A stretch of DNA of 64,000 bases from Corella eumyota (Eukaryota; Chordata; Ascidiacea; Phlebobranchia; Corellidae), in contig OY720101.1 of NCBI GenBank assembly GCA_963082875.1, positions 14,655,671 through 14,719,670 of the forward strand. The letters run 5' to 3'. This document shows, one piece after another, positions 21,301 through 34,140 of the stretch. Below the pieces are notes generated by a model. It saw only the letters and a program-made list of their open reading frames with translations, searched no databases and was not told where the DNA came from. The first letter of the stretch is position 1. Every line of letters starts with the position of its first letter. The translations under genes were made by a program, and so were the position numbers.

Positions 21301-22992
21301 AGGAGCGCAAGAAAGAATGTATGGTAAGACTAAAATAACAAAAAAGTTTAAAGAATGTTAATTTTTTTACTCGGATTTTTTTTTTACCTCCGTTTCTCCT
21401 GCTGGCGTCGATAGTCCACGTTTCATCTTCATCAAAATGGGCGTCGCCCCCGTATCTAGGAAAGTACGCATGCGCCAGGGTTGATCCCGGACCGTCGAAT
21501 GGGTCCCCATCACCATGGTTACCCGCAGCAAATTTGATGACGATATCAGCGGAATGATGGCTTGGGACCTGGGTGAATGTAAGGCCAGATTCGTCTGCCC
21601 ACCACTATAAAAAAGAAAAAAATGAGTTTTAAAAAAAATTCTTATAAATTTTTCCTCAAAATTTTTTTGTAAGACTCCATAAGCTTTTACATCAACTTAA
21701 ATGTTATTATTAATTCACCTTGAATGCTTCTTTTATTTCGAGATCAGTCTGAGCATGAGTTAGGTCTGGAGTGTATTTGGTTATCTTGTAAGTTATATCT
21801 TTGTGGTCCCACTTACTACCAGCTAAAGCGTATCTCTTTTTCCGAGCACTTTCAGTTCCTGAAAATACATAATGTTGTAATACAGTGTCAGTGATAGCCA
21901 CAATTTAAACATGGTATGATTTAAGCGATATATAATTTAACCAGCAAAAAATGTATAGGTAGTTCTTTTATGCTACCTGCTACATCGGAGTTTCCGCACC
22001 GTTTCTGCGTCATTTTTTCCATTGTAGCCGCATCAAATTCACCGGTCATAGGTAGCCCAGCGAACCTTTGAAACGTCATAATCCCCTCGACCATTTTGTC
22101 ATGTGTCATTAGTGTTCCTTTGGTCAGATCCGGTTGGGCAACGTACCCGAATTTCATCAAGTAGCCCTGAAATAAAAAAAAGCAATTAAAAGAAATGCTT
22201 TACGGAAATATTAACAAAAAGACATTATTAGAAGCAACGGAATAATACAACAACAAAATGACAAAAAAAATTTTCTTAGTTTTACATGTCGCAAGCTTTA
22301 ATAATCTGTTTGTTGTTGTTAAGTACAAAATTTAAGTTAATTTATCCTAAACTAATGGTAAGAGTTCAAATACAATATACTAGCATTGTATTTTTTTAAG
22401 TTTACGTATAATACAAGTATTTAAGGTCGACATTATTCTGAAGTTCTTAAGTTCGCAAATGCGCATCATGTAATTTACTCATTGGTTAAGCAGTAAAGTC
22501 AGCCTTTCAACGATAAAAAATTGCAACAATAGGTGAGTCTAAACGACATGCATTTCATCATGCCATGAAATTTAAATTGAAGCAGAAGAATAGCTGACTT
22601 TATAACCCCTTTATTTTGTAGTTCTTAGAAACTAACAATAGACATCTTATCCGGGTTTAAAAGTTATTAAAAGGTTATCAATAAACTGTAAACAAATATC
22701 TTGTACGAATAAATATAAAAATATCATTTTTTTATTCGGCAAATTAAAAAAAATTGTTCTTTCATCAGGTTTTACGACATTAACATATTGATTTCAACAG
22801 CTTAAAAGCTTGTTATTTTATAAGATTACAATCGCAAAGATTTTTTACTTAAACACATTTTTAGAGTTTATGTTATTGTAACAAACAAATAAATTTAAAT
22901 ATAATTTAACATACCACGCCCTGGGATGGTGTCAATGCTTTTCCTTCAACATATTTCATTAAAACAAGCAGAGCTAATATTCCAAGCTTCAT
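18303..22992 (-). CDS. Matrix metalloproteinase, membrane type, probably GPI-anchored
   Basis: Secreted zinc endopeptidase of about 544 residues. Exons 5' to 3': 22915-22992, 21977-22166, 21719-21858, 21388-21604, 20995-21126, 20078-20231, 19499-19679, 19265-19406, 18760-18913, 18303-18549. Signal peptide ([19 protein letters not shown]); propeptide with cysteine switch KRCGNSDV, a variant of PRCGVPD; furin site RKKRYAL; catalytic domain with zinc motif [11 protein letters not shown] and Met-turn region LMAPFY, as in MT-MMPs. A Thr-rich hinge (about 30 residues, [19 protein letters not shown]) precedes a four-blade hemopexin domain opening at C in VGACNGR and closing at WWLGC. The last residues, after a polar spacer, are hydrophobic ([20 protein letters not shown]) with no cytoplasmic tail, so a GPI signal as in MMP17/MMP25 is the best reading. 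Confidence 0.92.
18988..19216 (+). mobile_element. SINE, diverged, in metalloproteinase intron 8
   Basis: Head (GGCAGCGTTTAGTGGCTAGA, CCCTGGGTTTAATCCCACT), body (CTTCTGCTAAGTCAAGACTT, GAAACTTGAGACTAGGTCA) and AACTCTATGTTTAGGTCGTG are visible. No tail. Confidence 0.75.
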
Positions 22993-23081
22993 CTTTCTTA
23001 ATATTTTTCACGAGAGTTTTTATTACAAGTTCACTGATTGCTTGAATGTTCCGTATAAGTTAGAACTCGCTACTGCACAGG

Positions 23082-23092
23082 CTTTTATAAGT
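23082..23092 (-). promoter_or_regulatory. Putative TATA box of the metalloproteinase gene
   Basis: On the minus strand ACTTATAAAAG lies about 95 bases before the ATG. Confidence 0.45.
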
Positions 23093-25369
23093 TCTTGTAT
23101 CTACGTAAAGAGAAAGGCCCTTTAGATTATGACATCAGGTTTTACATTGTGATTTTTTCGATTACGTCACTTTGTTCCGCAAAATTTTACTAATTTTGTC
23201 GAGTTGTATAATTTAGCAACCTAAGAATTAAAGTTATTTTAGGCTTACATCCTTATATGTAAGGGTCCAAGGAATTTCATTATTATAAAACACTGACTTA
23301 ATATTTTTACTATATTTTGACGGGTCGTGTAAATGTCATTTAAAAAGGCAACTTACCCAAATTGCAAAGTCATCTATTGGTAATTTTAGAGCATTATTGC
23401 ACCTGCAAATATAGTCAAATATCAACTTTTATGTTCTCAATATATTTTATATCTTGTAGAAATGCGTAACAAAATTGTACGCTTGTAATATGCTTTCAAA
23501 CATGTATTTTGTAAAACTAACGGCCTTAAAACATGTAACTAATATTAAACAAATATGTTTTACAATATCAGTTACATATTAAAGCACAAAAAAAATTAAT
23601 ATTTGATTTATTATAAAACTTAAAAAAGTAAATATAAGAATGGGTTTTATAAATTTACCTTATACGGAAATCCCTGAATAAAGTTACTCATATTATTAAG
23701 AAAGGTGTAAAAATATTACTTATAAAAGTCAGTGACACCTATAAATTTAAAGCTTAATCATATTCGAAAACCAAAGTCCAATAAAAACGTCGCGCGTCCT
23801 AAAATTTTCTTTTCTTTCTCTTTACATTTAGATTACCTTATAAGGCGATAGTGTTCTCTATATACGACTTTACAACGACGTCGGTTCAGTCTTTAATTTT
23901 TAACCCTGTAATTTGCAGTCTAAACAATGTGGTAATACGAGATAATTTTATAATTTTTAATGTGTCACTTGTATTATAAATATTTGTCTTGCTGGACCAT
24001 TTACGCCTACATTTTTAGGTAAATCATAAAGAAATGTTCTTTTTATATTTCTTTTTTTTTAATTTTTTTTTGCTAATTTTTTTTTTAATTTGCAATTTTT
24101 AAAACTTTGATAGTATAACTTCTTATTGTAGGTCTAGGAACACCAAGCAAATTTGTTCAATGCCGTTGATAACTTCTTGCAGTGACTTATATTTTATCGG
24201 AAATATTTTTAATTTAAAATTTATATGTTTTTTTTTTAAAGTTGACTTAATAATCTAATCGAAGATGACATTTGTTATCTTGACCCAGTCTTGGAAGGTT
24301 CAAGTTTGATATATTGTTGACCTTTTGTTACATTATGTTTATCAAGCTGACGATGCTTTTTAATATCTGTATTTATTTATATAAAAGCTGAACCTTGAAG
24401 GCTTTGCAATTTTTAAACCTAAATTTCATGGCGGTTAAGTTTTTAATGGGAAACTTGCCTTAAGTTAGATTCGCCTATAGGCAAAAATAACATGCGACGC
24501 TTTTCTAGTTAAGTTAAGCGGTGCAGCCACTAGTATTAGCAACAAAGGTTTACACTTATTTCTTATATATTGATATAAGATATTATAATTAAAAAGTGTA
24601 TTAAATTTTATAAGATCCAATAATATGTAATACAGAAGATTTTATAATGTTATCAAGGATAGATAATGGTAATATTAACCAATATTGACAAATGTAATGC
24701 TATTTAATTGGTGTTTTTTAAAAGGTTACAAATTAACTATATCTACAAAACATGCTTAGTCATTATTGACAAAAAAAAATCAGATAAGCTCAACCATATC
24801 TCTGTATTTAAAATAGCCTTGAGTTATTTACTGTGAAAGTTAGCAAATTTTAAGCATTAGTTTTTCAATTATTTACGTATGTCGTATAAATTAGAATAAT
24901 TTTCAAATTTATAGTGTTTTGCAAGTGATTTAGAATTATTTATAAGTAAAAAACAATTGTTTTAAACTGAATTTTAAAGATGTTTACAATATAAAGTTTA
25001 GTTAGGTGATAAAACAAATTGTTTAAAGTTACAGCTATGGAATTCAAACTCAAACTTTAATTGTTTGTACTACTCTCTACTAGACCATTCAGAGCGTAAC
25101 GAGAGAGAGCAAACAAAAGGTTGGTGGTTACTTAACAGGAAATTTTAAAGCAATTTGCTAGCCGAGTACAAAGTTTAAGCACATTATAAGAAAACGTTTT
25201 CGCTTTATTAAACTTGTAGCACAAATTGTGTAATCGTTCAATGTACAGATCACAAGTTACTTTGCATTGCTTATTTAACATCATAAGGTATAAGCACGTA
25301 TTTGTATGTACTTTATAACAGTATTTAAACTAGTAAGATATGTTATAATAATGAATGTAGTATTTTAAG
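23093..25369. other. Intergenic, about 2.3 kb, no gene seen
   Basis: AT-rich sequence between the divergent metalloproteinase and the first P450 gene. One fragment near 24270-24340 (GACCCAGTCTTGG..CAAGTTTGATATATTGTTGACC) resembles one unit of the 55-bp satellite in the sulfotransferase introns. Nothing else recognised. Confidence 0.5.
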
Positions 25370-25429
25370 TTGTTTAGTGTTAGCATTAATTTACTTTGGA
25401 TTACCAGAATTAACTTAACTTGTGTTTTT

Positions 25430-25440
25430 ATTTATTTAGA
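25430..25440 (+). promoter_or_regulatory. Splice acceptor in the 5' leader of P450 copy A
   Basis: TTTTTATTTATTTAG ends at 25439, 32 bases before the ATG, without a visible coding exon upstream. Equivalent acceptors precede copies B (29939), C (34133, seven bases before the ATG) and D (38325). They may be SL trans-splice sites, known in Ciona, or 3' ends of leader introns. Confidence 0.45.
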
Positions 25441-25471
25441 ATGTAGGGAATTTATAGACATTAAGTTTGTA

Positions 25472-28400
25472 ATGTTTTTGTTTGAATTCACTTCACATCT
25501 TTCAGTAACCAGTTTGTTGATTGCAACAATTGCTGGATTACTTACTTACAAATGGATTTCAAAAGTGAAGTTGAATTTGCCACCTGGACCAACTGGTTTG
25601 CCAATCTTTGGAAGCATGTTTTCAATGGAGATGCTTGCTGAACGAACTTTTGCAAAGTGGTCTCAAATATATGGGCCTGTTATAACTGTTCAAATTGGGC
25701 AAGTTCGAAGTGTTATTCTTAACACCTACGAAGCAGTCGAAGAGGTACACTAGTCAATTTGTTTTTTGTACTAAATTTTTTGTTTATTTTATGTAAAAAT
25801 AAGTGAGAAAAGCATCTAGTTTAAATTAGCAGCAGCAATTAAATAACTGAATTATGCATCACTTAAGACGAATTGCTGAGTTTAACTTAATTTGTTGCGG
25901 CAGTGTCGTGGTATCTCAATTGCTGCAATTGACCTAGTATCTTTAAGAAACCCTTTAGACCTTACATTGCTTACCATAACTTACATATTAACTCCCTTGG
26001 GTAAGTTGTTAAATGTTTAAGAAACTTACTTTAGGCAAACCAAGTTGTTAATAACAATAGCAAGTTAATAAAAGCTACCAAGCCAACGTCCACAAGATGC
26101 AAAACGTTAATACATCGTATACCCATGTCGTAGAGCCTAAAATCAAAGTTAAATTTATTGCTTTAGGCGTTCGTTAAACAAGGAAATTACTTTACTGGTC
26201 GATACCGGACTTTTTTTACTGAATTTGCATCGGAAAACGGGCATGGAATCGTGTTTATAAACGACGAAAACAACGACGAATGGAAAACCCAGAGAAGATT
26301 TGGCTCAAGAGCTATCGCTGGGTAAATATTGTTGTTAGTTTTGCTTGTTTACTTTCGATTTACGTTTTTATTTTTGTCTTTTTTACTAGAACTGGGATAC
26401 GAGGTAAGAAAATGGAGGATCGAATTTTGGAAGAAGCTGATACATTATGCAAAGTGATTAGATCAAAAAATGGACAACCTTTTATATTAGAGGTAAATAT
26501 ATCTAACTGTACACTTCAAGGTATGTTAATTTTATTTGTTAGTTAAGAAGTTGATGTTACCACTTATACTAAAGCTAGCAATGAATCGTGCTAGGTTTAA
26601 ACGAAGTAGCAGTGGTAAACCTAAAGCTATCAAGTAAGATAAAATCAAATGCATTTTTTTGCAGAGCATTATTATACGTTCGATTGCCAATGTAATCAAC
26701 GGAATTACAATCCAGAAAAAGTGCGACGAAGAAGGGAACGAAGCGTTGTTGAATTATGTGAATCGTGTAATAGACGGGTAAGAGTAACACGTAATAACAA
26801 TTCTTAACTTAGTGCACAGCCTAATTAATAAAAAAATTTCTTTAACAAAGTTAAATTGCGAATATACACTCGTTCTATAAAAAAAAGTGTAAAATCCCAA
26901 AAGAAGTAAACACTTCTTTCACTTGTTGTAGATTTCGTACTGATGGTATGGGATATTCTTTGTTAACCATTCTACCCTGGACAAGATTTTTTCCACCCAT
27001 TAGAAAAATGTATTTGAATATGGTTGCTGGAATAGGATTTGGAAATAGTAAGTAGTTTAATAAAACAAAGTGATTTACTAAAATTCAAATACAAAAATTT
27101 AAGGCATGTATGTACTGAACCAGAGTAAGTGTTCTTTACTACCTTTTTTAACCAACTAACTGCAAAATCAATGCACCAATTATATTGAAGTTCAGAGTTT
27201 TTTAAGACTCATTTTAAGAGAAACTTTTCCTACGGTATTGACCTTATAGCCAATACAAATATGAGAAAACTCGCCAAAAAGCAACTTCTTTCAAAATGTT
27301 AAAAAAATTGTTTATTACTTGTTACAAACGTTTGTTTTGTTGGACAAAAATTGAATGTTATGCGTAGATCTTATGGATGGTTTCATTGCTGAACATGAAA
27401 ACAGTTTAGACCCGAAAGAACCACGTGACTTGATCGATTTATTTCTGTTGGAATGTAAGAAGAAAACGCCTTCTTTTACAGTATGTATTTAAAAAATTAG
27501 GCTTCTATTTGTTTAGGGTTTTTTAATAGCCAAGGTGTATTCATATTAAGTATTTCAAGTGATTGTAATGTTCGTGTAATGTATCTAATATGCACATTTT
27601 GTCCTCACTTAGAAAACACAACTAAGATATTACTTAAAAGACGTGTTTGCTGCTGGCACTGAAACAACGACCAGTACGATCAGATGGACTATATTAAGAT
27701 TAGTAAAACATCAAGACATACAAGAAAAAATACACCAAGAGATTGACAATGTAATTGGTTAGTATATTATGGTTTGTTTTTACATTTGCTAATATTGTTA
27801 TTATTTTAACGTAGAAAGAAGCCAAAGAACATTACTTTGTTAGTTGTAAAAAAGTTTAAATAAATGTGCATGTATAGCTTAGTTATTAAATCTATCATCA
27901 GGCCAATAACTCACAACTTAAACTGTGCAAATTAAATAACAATATTGGTCTTTTAAGTTAATGTTTCTTATTTAAAAGTTATCAGTTTATTATTTTGTGC
28001 ATTTACTTTTTTTGTACAAGTTAAGTTAAACCAATTTTTTTATTACTTAAAGGAACTGATGGAAAAATACGAGCTGATACAAACCTTCCTTACACAAAAG
28101 CAGTTATACAAGAAACGTACAGAATACAACCTGCTACTCCGCTAGGTGTCCCTAGATGCACTACACAAGATGTTGAACTAATGGGATTTCATGTCCCAAA
28201 AAATACTCAGGTAAGTTGATGCAATAATATATATGTAAATAAAATATGGACATTGTAAATTCAGTACATCAAGCTTATGTACTTATCTATAACAAACACT
28301 TTCTAAACATGCTCTTTGGCATAGCATATGGTTCTGATAACTGTTTTCATTTATTTACAAACTTCTCTTACAACTGCTTTAAACAAAAAGGGATGACAAA

Positions 28401-28921
28401 ACATTATGCTTTTTAGACAATTATTTTTTTGAATATTTTCTTTTTTTAGAAATTTTATTTGGGTGACATTTTTATTGGCGACTACAGCTATGACAACAAG
28501 CATAGTTAACTTCTTTGTTAAACAACTGCGCCCGACTTTTAGGACATTATGTATTAAAATGTATTTTTTTTAAATGTACCTAATTATTACAAATATTCTT
28601 GTTAAATAGATTATTCCAAATATTTGGTGGATTCATAACGACCCAGAAAATTGGCCAAATCCTGAAGTTTTTGATCCAACTCGTCATCTTGATGAAGAGG
28701 GTAACTTCGTTAAGTCGCCCAAAATTATCCCGTTTTCGATTGGTCCACGTTATTGTCTCGGAGAAAACCTGGCTCGAATGGAAGTCTTTATTTTTATTGT
28801 TTCAATTTTGCAAAAGTTTAAGCTTTGCCCAAACCTAGAGTTGCCAGATATCAACTTACAGTGTACTGGCGGAATTGTTGCTTCTGCAGATCATTACCCA
28901 ATTATAATGAAGGAACGATAG
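25472..28921 (+). CDS. Cytochrome P450, CYP2 clan, tandem copy A
   Basis: ER-bound haem monooxygenase, 495 residues. Nine exons: 25472-25744, 26167-26321, 26390-26492, 26665-26777, 26932-27047, 27368-27480, 27613-27757, 28053-28210, 28610-28921; the number and phases match the classical CYP2 gene plan. N-terminal membrane anchor (SLLIATIAGLLTYKWI), Pro-rich hinge PPGPTGLP, helix C WKTQR, I-helix AAGTETTTS, ExxR motif ETYR, meander NWPNPEVFDPTRHL and haem signature [14 protein letters not shown] with the ligand Cys. I chose the ATG at 25472 because all four copies align from MF(L/S)(F/Y)EFTSHLS. An in-frame extension upstream crosses an acceptor-like site (25439) and is unlikely coding. Substrate unknown. 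A poly(A) signal lies at 28949. Confidence 0.94.
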
Positions 28922-28954
28922 AAGGTGTTTGCGTTTATTACACCAATCAATAAA

Positions 28955-29937
28955 TGATTTTTCCATTTATTGAACTAATTTGTGCAAAGACATAAACGAC
29001 CTAATTCAAATTAAATTTAAATGATTAAGGTTACAAGGCAAATATTATGATAATTTGAACAGACAAAATTTTTGATTTAAAGACTAATTGTATAGAAATA
29101 GTTATACCAAAAGTAATCTTATAATAAGTCTAAAGACAGGGGTAAATTACTTGCAAGTACATTAATGCTGAAATCAATGCAAAATTTTTATCCACAAAAC
29201 AATGCAAATTTGTAACTGATTCAATGCAATTTTATATTCATAAATGTTTTTAATTTATTTTGTATATATAAAGGTTTTAATGATATGGTTTGATATAATT
29301 TTATGTTTAGTATTAAAGTAATTTTTTGTCTGCACTTGGGTAAGAGTGACTTAATAATTGTCTGTCTTAAACACTGTTATTTATAAAGTGAATGTTTCTT
29401 TATTATTTGTGCTTGTCAAAATAACATTTTGACGTAATGATAAATTACAAAATCAATTTTATGATATTTTTAAACACGTTTTCGATATAGAAAATTACTT
29501 TTATATTTTAAGCATTTCCATAACTTTGTCAGTGCTTGTTGTAAAACAAATCCTGCAACGAAAATGGATTATTTCAAAGCGTTATTTAATTATTTTTTGT
29601 ATTTATAATATCATGTTTACAATCTTTTTTTTAATCTTTTTAAATTAAAATTTATTTTTTATTGTACAACATTTAAATTAGACAGTAACGATAACAAAAA
29701 GAAGGGTTGTTGTCACATGTTATATTTAGCAAACTTAAATCCTGCAAACGTTTAATATAATACTTTTTTTTATATTAATTATTATATATCTTGATGTTCA
29801 AGTATGTTTTAATGTACTTTACACTTATTAAAAGTAGATTCTCTATTGAACTATGTAGTATTACATTTAAATCTGTTTAGTGTTAGCATGAATCTACATT
29901 GAATTACAGTGATTAACTTATGTTTATTTTTTCTTTT
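28955..29937. other. Spacer between P450 copies A and B
   Basis: No gene. The last 100 bases (GTTTAGTGTTAGCATGAATC, then TACATTGAATTACAG) are conserved before every copy of the cluster, so the promoter or leader was duplicated with each gene. Confidence 0.6.
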
Positions 29938-29971
29938 AGGTTCTAGGAAATGTATAAGTAATAGGATAATA

Positions 29972-32900
29972 ATGTTTTTGTTTGAATTCACTTCACATCT
30001 TTCAATAACAAGCTTGTTGGTTGCAGCAATTGCTGGATTACTAACTTACAAAAGGATTTCAAAAGTGAAGTTGAATTTGCCACCTGGACCAACTGGTTTG
30101 CCAATCTTTGGAAGCTTGTTTTCAATGGAGATGCTTGCTGAACGGACTTTTGCAAAGTGGTCTAAAATATATGGGCCTGTTATAACTGTTCAAATTGGGC
30201 AAGTTCGAAATGTTGTTCTTAACAGCTACGAAGCTGTCGAAGAGGTAAAGATCCACTAATTAGCTTACATAGTCTTGTTTTTTGTAGTGGGAGAGGTGGT
30301 GCTATAAATCTTTAGTGGAGTCCTAGGGTAAAATCTAATCAATATAAAATACCATCTTAACAGCAATAAGAAAAACTAACAAAGGTAACTTAATACTGAG
30401 TTGGGGTAATGATAGCTGCTTGTAAAATAAGATTACTTAGTCCTAAAATAAATACAGTTAGATGTAAAGTAAAACGTTTTTAATTTTTTAAGGCATTTGT
30501 TAAACAAGGAAATTACTTCACTGGTCGATATCGGACGTTTTTTACCGACTTTGCATCAGGTAACGGACATGGAATCCTATTTTTAAACGACAAAAAAAAC
30601 GACGAATGGAAAACCCAGAGAAGATTTGGCTCTAGAGCAATAGCTGGGTAAATATTGCTGTTTGTTTTACTTGTTGTCTTTTTATTACATTTTAATTTTT
30701 GTTATTTTTTACTAGGACTGGAATACGAGGTAAAAAAATGGAGGATCGAATCTTAGAAGAAGCTGATACATTATGCAAAGTGATTAGATCAAAAAACGGA
30801 CAACCCTTTATATTAGAGGTACATCCTAGTTTAAATCTTTTTCAAAAGAATTTGTCAGTCGTTGTTCAAACTTCACGACTTTACAAGTGACAAATTCATT
30901 GGTTATTCTAGTGTTGATTGATTAAAGATAGTTTCAAAATAACAAGACAGTTCTTATGTTGATGTAATAATAATAATGTACAACTAAAACTAATTAAGAT
31001 CATGACCACAAATATTTTTTTTATTTGCAGAGCATTATGATCCAATCAATTGCAAATGTGATTAACGGAATTACAATCCAGAAAAAATGCGACGAAGAAG
31101 GAAACGAAGCCTTGTTAAAATATATAAACTTCGTTATCGACGGGTAAGGTATCAAAAGCCTGCTTGCCAAAAATAAAATACAAAAAATTAAACTTTCTTT
31201 AGTAATAAAACAAAATTAATGCAGTTTTCGCACTGATGGTATTGCATATTCTTTAATAACTGTTCTACCATGGACAAGATTTATTCCACCAATCAGAAAA
31301 ATGTATTCAAATATGGTTTCCGGAAAGCCCAGTCAATATGGTATGTTAATTAATAAAACACTTGTCTTAAGGCTAATACAATAACTTACATCATATAAAG
31401 AAACAGTATTTCTTCTACTATTTCTTTTAATTTCTCCTGCCTACAATAGATTACACACTAATGCTATTCTTGTTTTAAGTATTTTCCCTGCTTTAAAACG
31501 CTATCATCTGTTGGAGTTTTTTCTTTGTGATATGTTTTTATTTGATTTGACCAAAATGCTTATTATATAGCTTTATTTGATGGTTTTGTTGCTGAACATG
31601 AAAAGAGTTTAGACCCCAAAGAACCACGTGACTTTATTGATTTATTTCTTTTGGAATGTAAGAAGAAGACACCTTCTTTTACAGTACGTATTTTTAAGAG
31701 TTATTTATATATTTATTACATTTACAATCCAAGCTCCTTTACAATCCAAGCAATCTGAAATCACAAGTGCATCGTATTTAAAAGATAAGATCTTTTTTTT
31801 TTCTTCCATTTTGACGTTTTTTTTAGAAAACACAACTGATTTATTACTTAAAAGACGTGTTTGCTGCTGGTACTGAAACGACGACCAGTACGATTAGATG
31901 GACTATATTAAGATTAGTAAAACATCAGGACATTCAAGAAAGAATACACCAAGAGATCGACAATATAATAGGTTAAAACATTATGGTTTGTATTTGCATA
32001 GGAATTTGCTAATATTGTTATTTTTTTAATCTAGCAAGAAGCTGCAGTTTTTTTTAGTCTGAGCAATGTTTAAATATATGTTAATGTACAGTTTAGGTAA
32101 TAATTGTACAACTCAGTCGATACTTTGCAAATTAAACTGGGCGAGTTAATATAGTGTATAACATTATTTGACTTTTTAGTTATTGTTTCTTATGTAAAAG
32201 TTATCTGTTTATTAGTTTGTGCATTTACTTTTTTTGTACAAGTTAAGTTAAACCAATTTTTTTATTACTTAAAGGAACTGATGGAAAAATACGAGTTGAT
32301 ACAAACCTTCCTTACACTAAAGCAGTTATACAAGAAACCTACAGAATACAACCAGCAGCCCCGCTAGGTGTCCCAAGATCTACCACACAAGATGTTGAAT
32401 TAATGGGCTATCGTATTCCAAAAAATACTCAGGTAAGTTTGTATTTTGTTAGATTTTGCTAAGGTTTAAATTTAGTAAAACAACTTAAATTGACAAATAA
32501 ATCTGGTGAGAACAAATTTTCTTGTGAAAACCCCTTATGTGGAATATCTCTTCTTTGAGATAAATACTTTCAGATAACTGTTTCATGTCAATACAAACTT
32601 GATTTCAACTATGTTTAAAATCTAATACTTCTAGAAAATCTTCTTTCCTCAGACAATTTCTTCTTTAACGCCTTCTTTAATTGGACAACTGTTTTTTGTT
32701 TTTTTTTCTAGAAGAATACTTCATTTATCAACTAATGCTGAAACAGAAAATCTAATAATTAACTCTTCTTAAACAACTGCTCTTCGTTAACAATTACATC
32801 CAAGTCACTTTTTATATTAACATGTACTTTCACTAAATATTTTACTTGCTTTTGTTTATTAGATTATTCCAAATATTTGGTGGATTCATAACGACCCAGA

Positions 32901-33174
32901 AAATTGGCCAAATCCTGAGATTTTTGATCCAATGCGTCATCTTGATGACAATGGTAACTTCGTTAGGTCTCCCAAAATTATCCCGTTTTCGATTGGTCCA
33001 CGTTATTGCCTTGGAGAAAACCTTGCTCGAATGGAAGTCTTTATTTTTATCGTTTCAATTTTGCAAAAATTTAAGCTTTGTGCGAACCCAGAATTGCCAA
33101 ATGTTAATTTAAAAACCAGTGGTGGAATTGTTGCTTCTGCAGACCAATATCCAATCATAATAAAGGAACGATAA
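29972..33174 (+). CDS. Cytochrome P450, CYP2 clan, tandem copy B
   Basis: Second intact copy, 495 residues. Exons 29972-30244, 30493-30647, 30716-30818, 31031-31143, 31225-31340, 31571-31683, 31827-31971, 32275-32432, 32863-33174, each the same length as in copy A. All key motifs are kept: [40 protein letters not shown] and [14 protein letters not shown]. Compared with A the main differences are in the substrate-recognition parts (for example TDFASGNGHGILF in exon 2, NMVSGKPSQY in exon 5, PAAPLGVPRST in exon 8). The start follows an acceptor at 29939 by 32 bases. Spacing of about 1 kb to its neighbours fits unequal crossing-over. Confidence 0.94.
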
Positions 33175-33199
33175 TATTTAGAAATTTGCAACATTTCAC

Positions 33200-34130
33200 T
33201 GGCTTGTAAATAATTTTTCTATTCGGAATGGCAACAACATAAATCATGTAACTTCCATTCAAGGTAATAAATACTTGAATTGTATTTATACCTAGCTTAA
33301 ACAAAAAAATCATTGATTCAATATTAAACAGAAAAAGTAATTTACAATATAATTTAGTATTTACCCTTTCAGTAAAAAAAATCCAAAAGTATTAAGGCTA
33401 AAATGTTAATTAAATCAATTAAATTTAATTTTCACAAATATACAAACAAATAATCGGTTGCTTTTTGTAAATTTCACATAATACTCATTTTTGCCTACGT
33501 GTTTCTGGTAACAATAACTTAACGAGTGTCTCGCTTAAAACGCCGTTATAATTTTTATAAATATTTCTGCAATATTAATGCATGTCGAAATAACATATTG
33601 TTGTAAATTATGAATAACAAAACCATATTTACGATATATTTCAAATAAGTGTTTAATACAAGAAACTGCAATTCACATTTAAAGCTTTTATTGAAACTTT
33701 GTTAAAACTTGGTGTAAAACAATCTTTTTGTTTATAAAATATTGTTAACAACCTTTTTGTTAATCTCATTTTGGTTAAATTTGATGTTTTTTTGTGCATA
33801 AATTTGTGCAAAGGAACAATAATGTTTAGGAATTTATGAGTTATATCTGAAACTTGGCAAATAATAACGTCCAAATTTAGGAACATCACGACAAAACGTT
33901 TTGTCATAAATTGCAGTTTAAGTCACGAAGTCGTTTAAAATAATATTTGTGGCATGATGTTTTAAACTAACTAGATATTCGATATATTAAGTTTGATACT
34001 GATCTTTAATGTACTTTTAAGTTTTAGAGAAAGTTAGGTTACTTATATGTACAATGCTGTAATATATTTAAAGTTGTTTAGTATTAGCATGAATTTACAT
34101 TAATTTAACCCAATTTTACTTTTTTTTTAT
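33200..34130. other. Spacer between P450 copies B and C
   Basis: No gene. The minus-strand open frame at 33653-33907 is short and without family features. It ends with the conserved pre-gene block (GTTTAGTATTAGCATGAATT). Confidence 0.6.
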
Positions 34131-34140
34131 TAGGTTAGTG

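Noticed and set aside
25370-25471. N-terminal extension of P450 copy A
   Set aside because: In frame, but absent from the other copies and interrupted by a leader acceptor at 25439.
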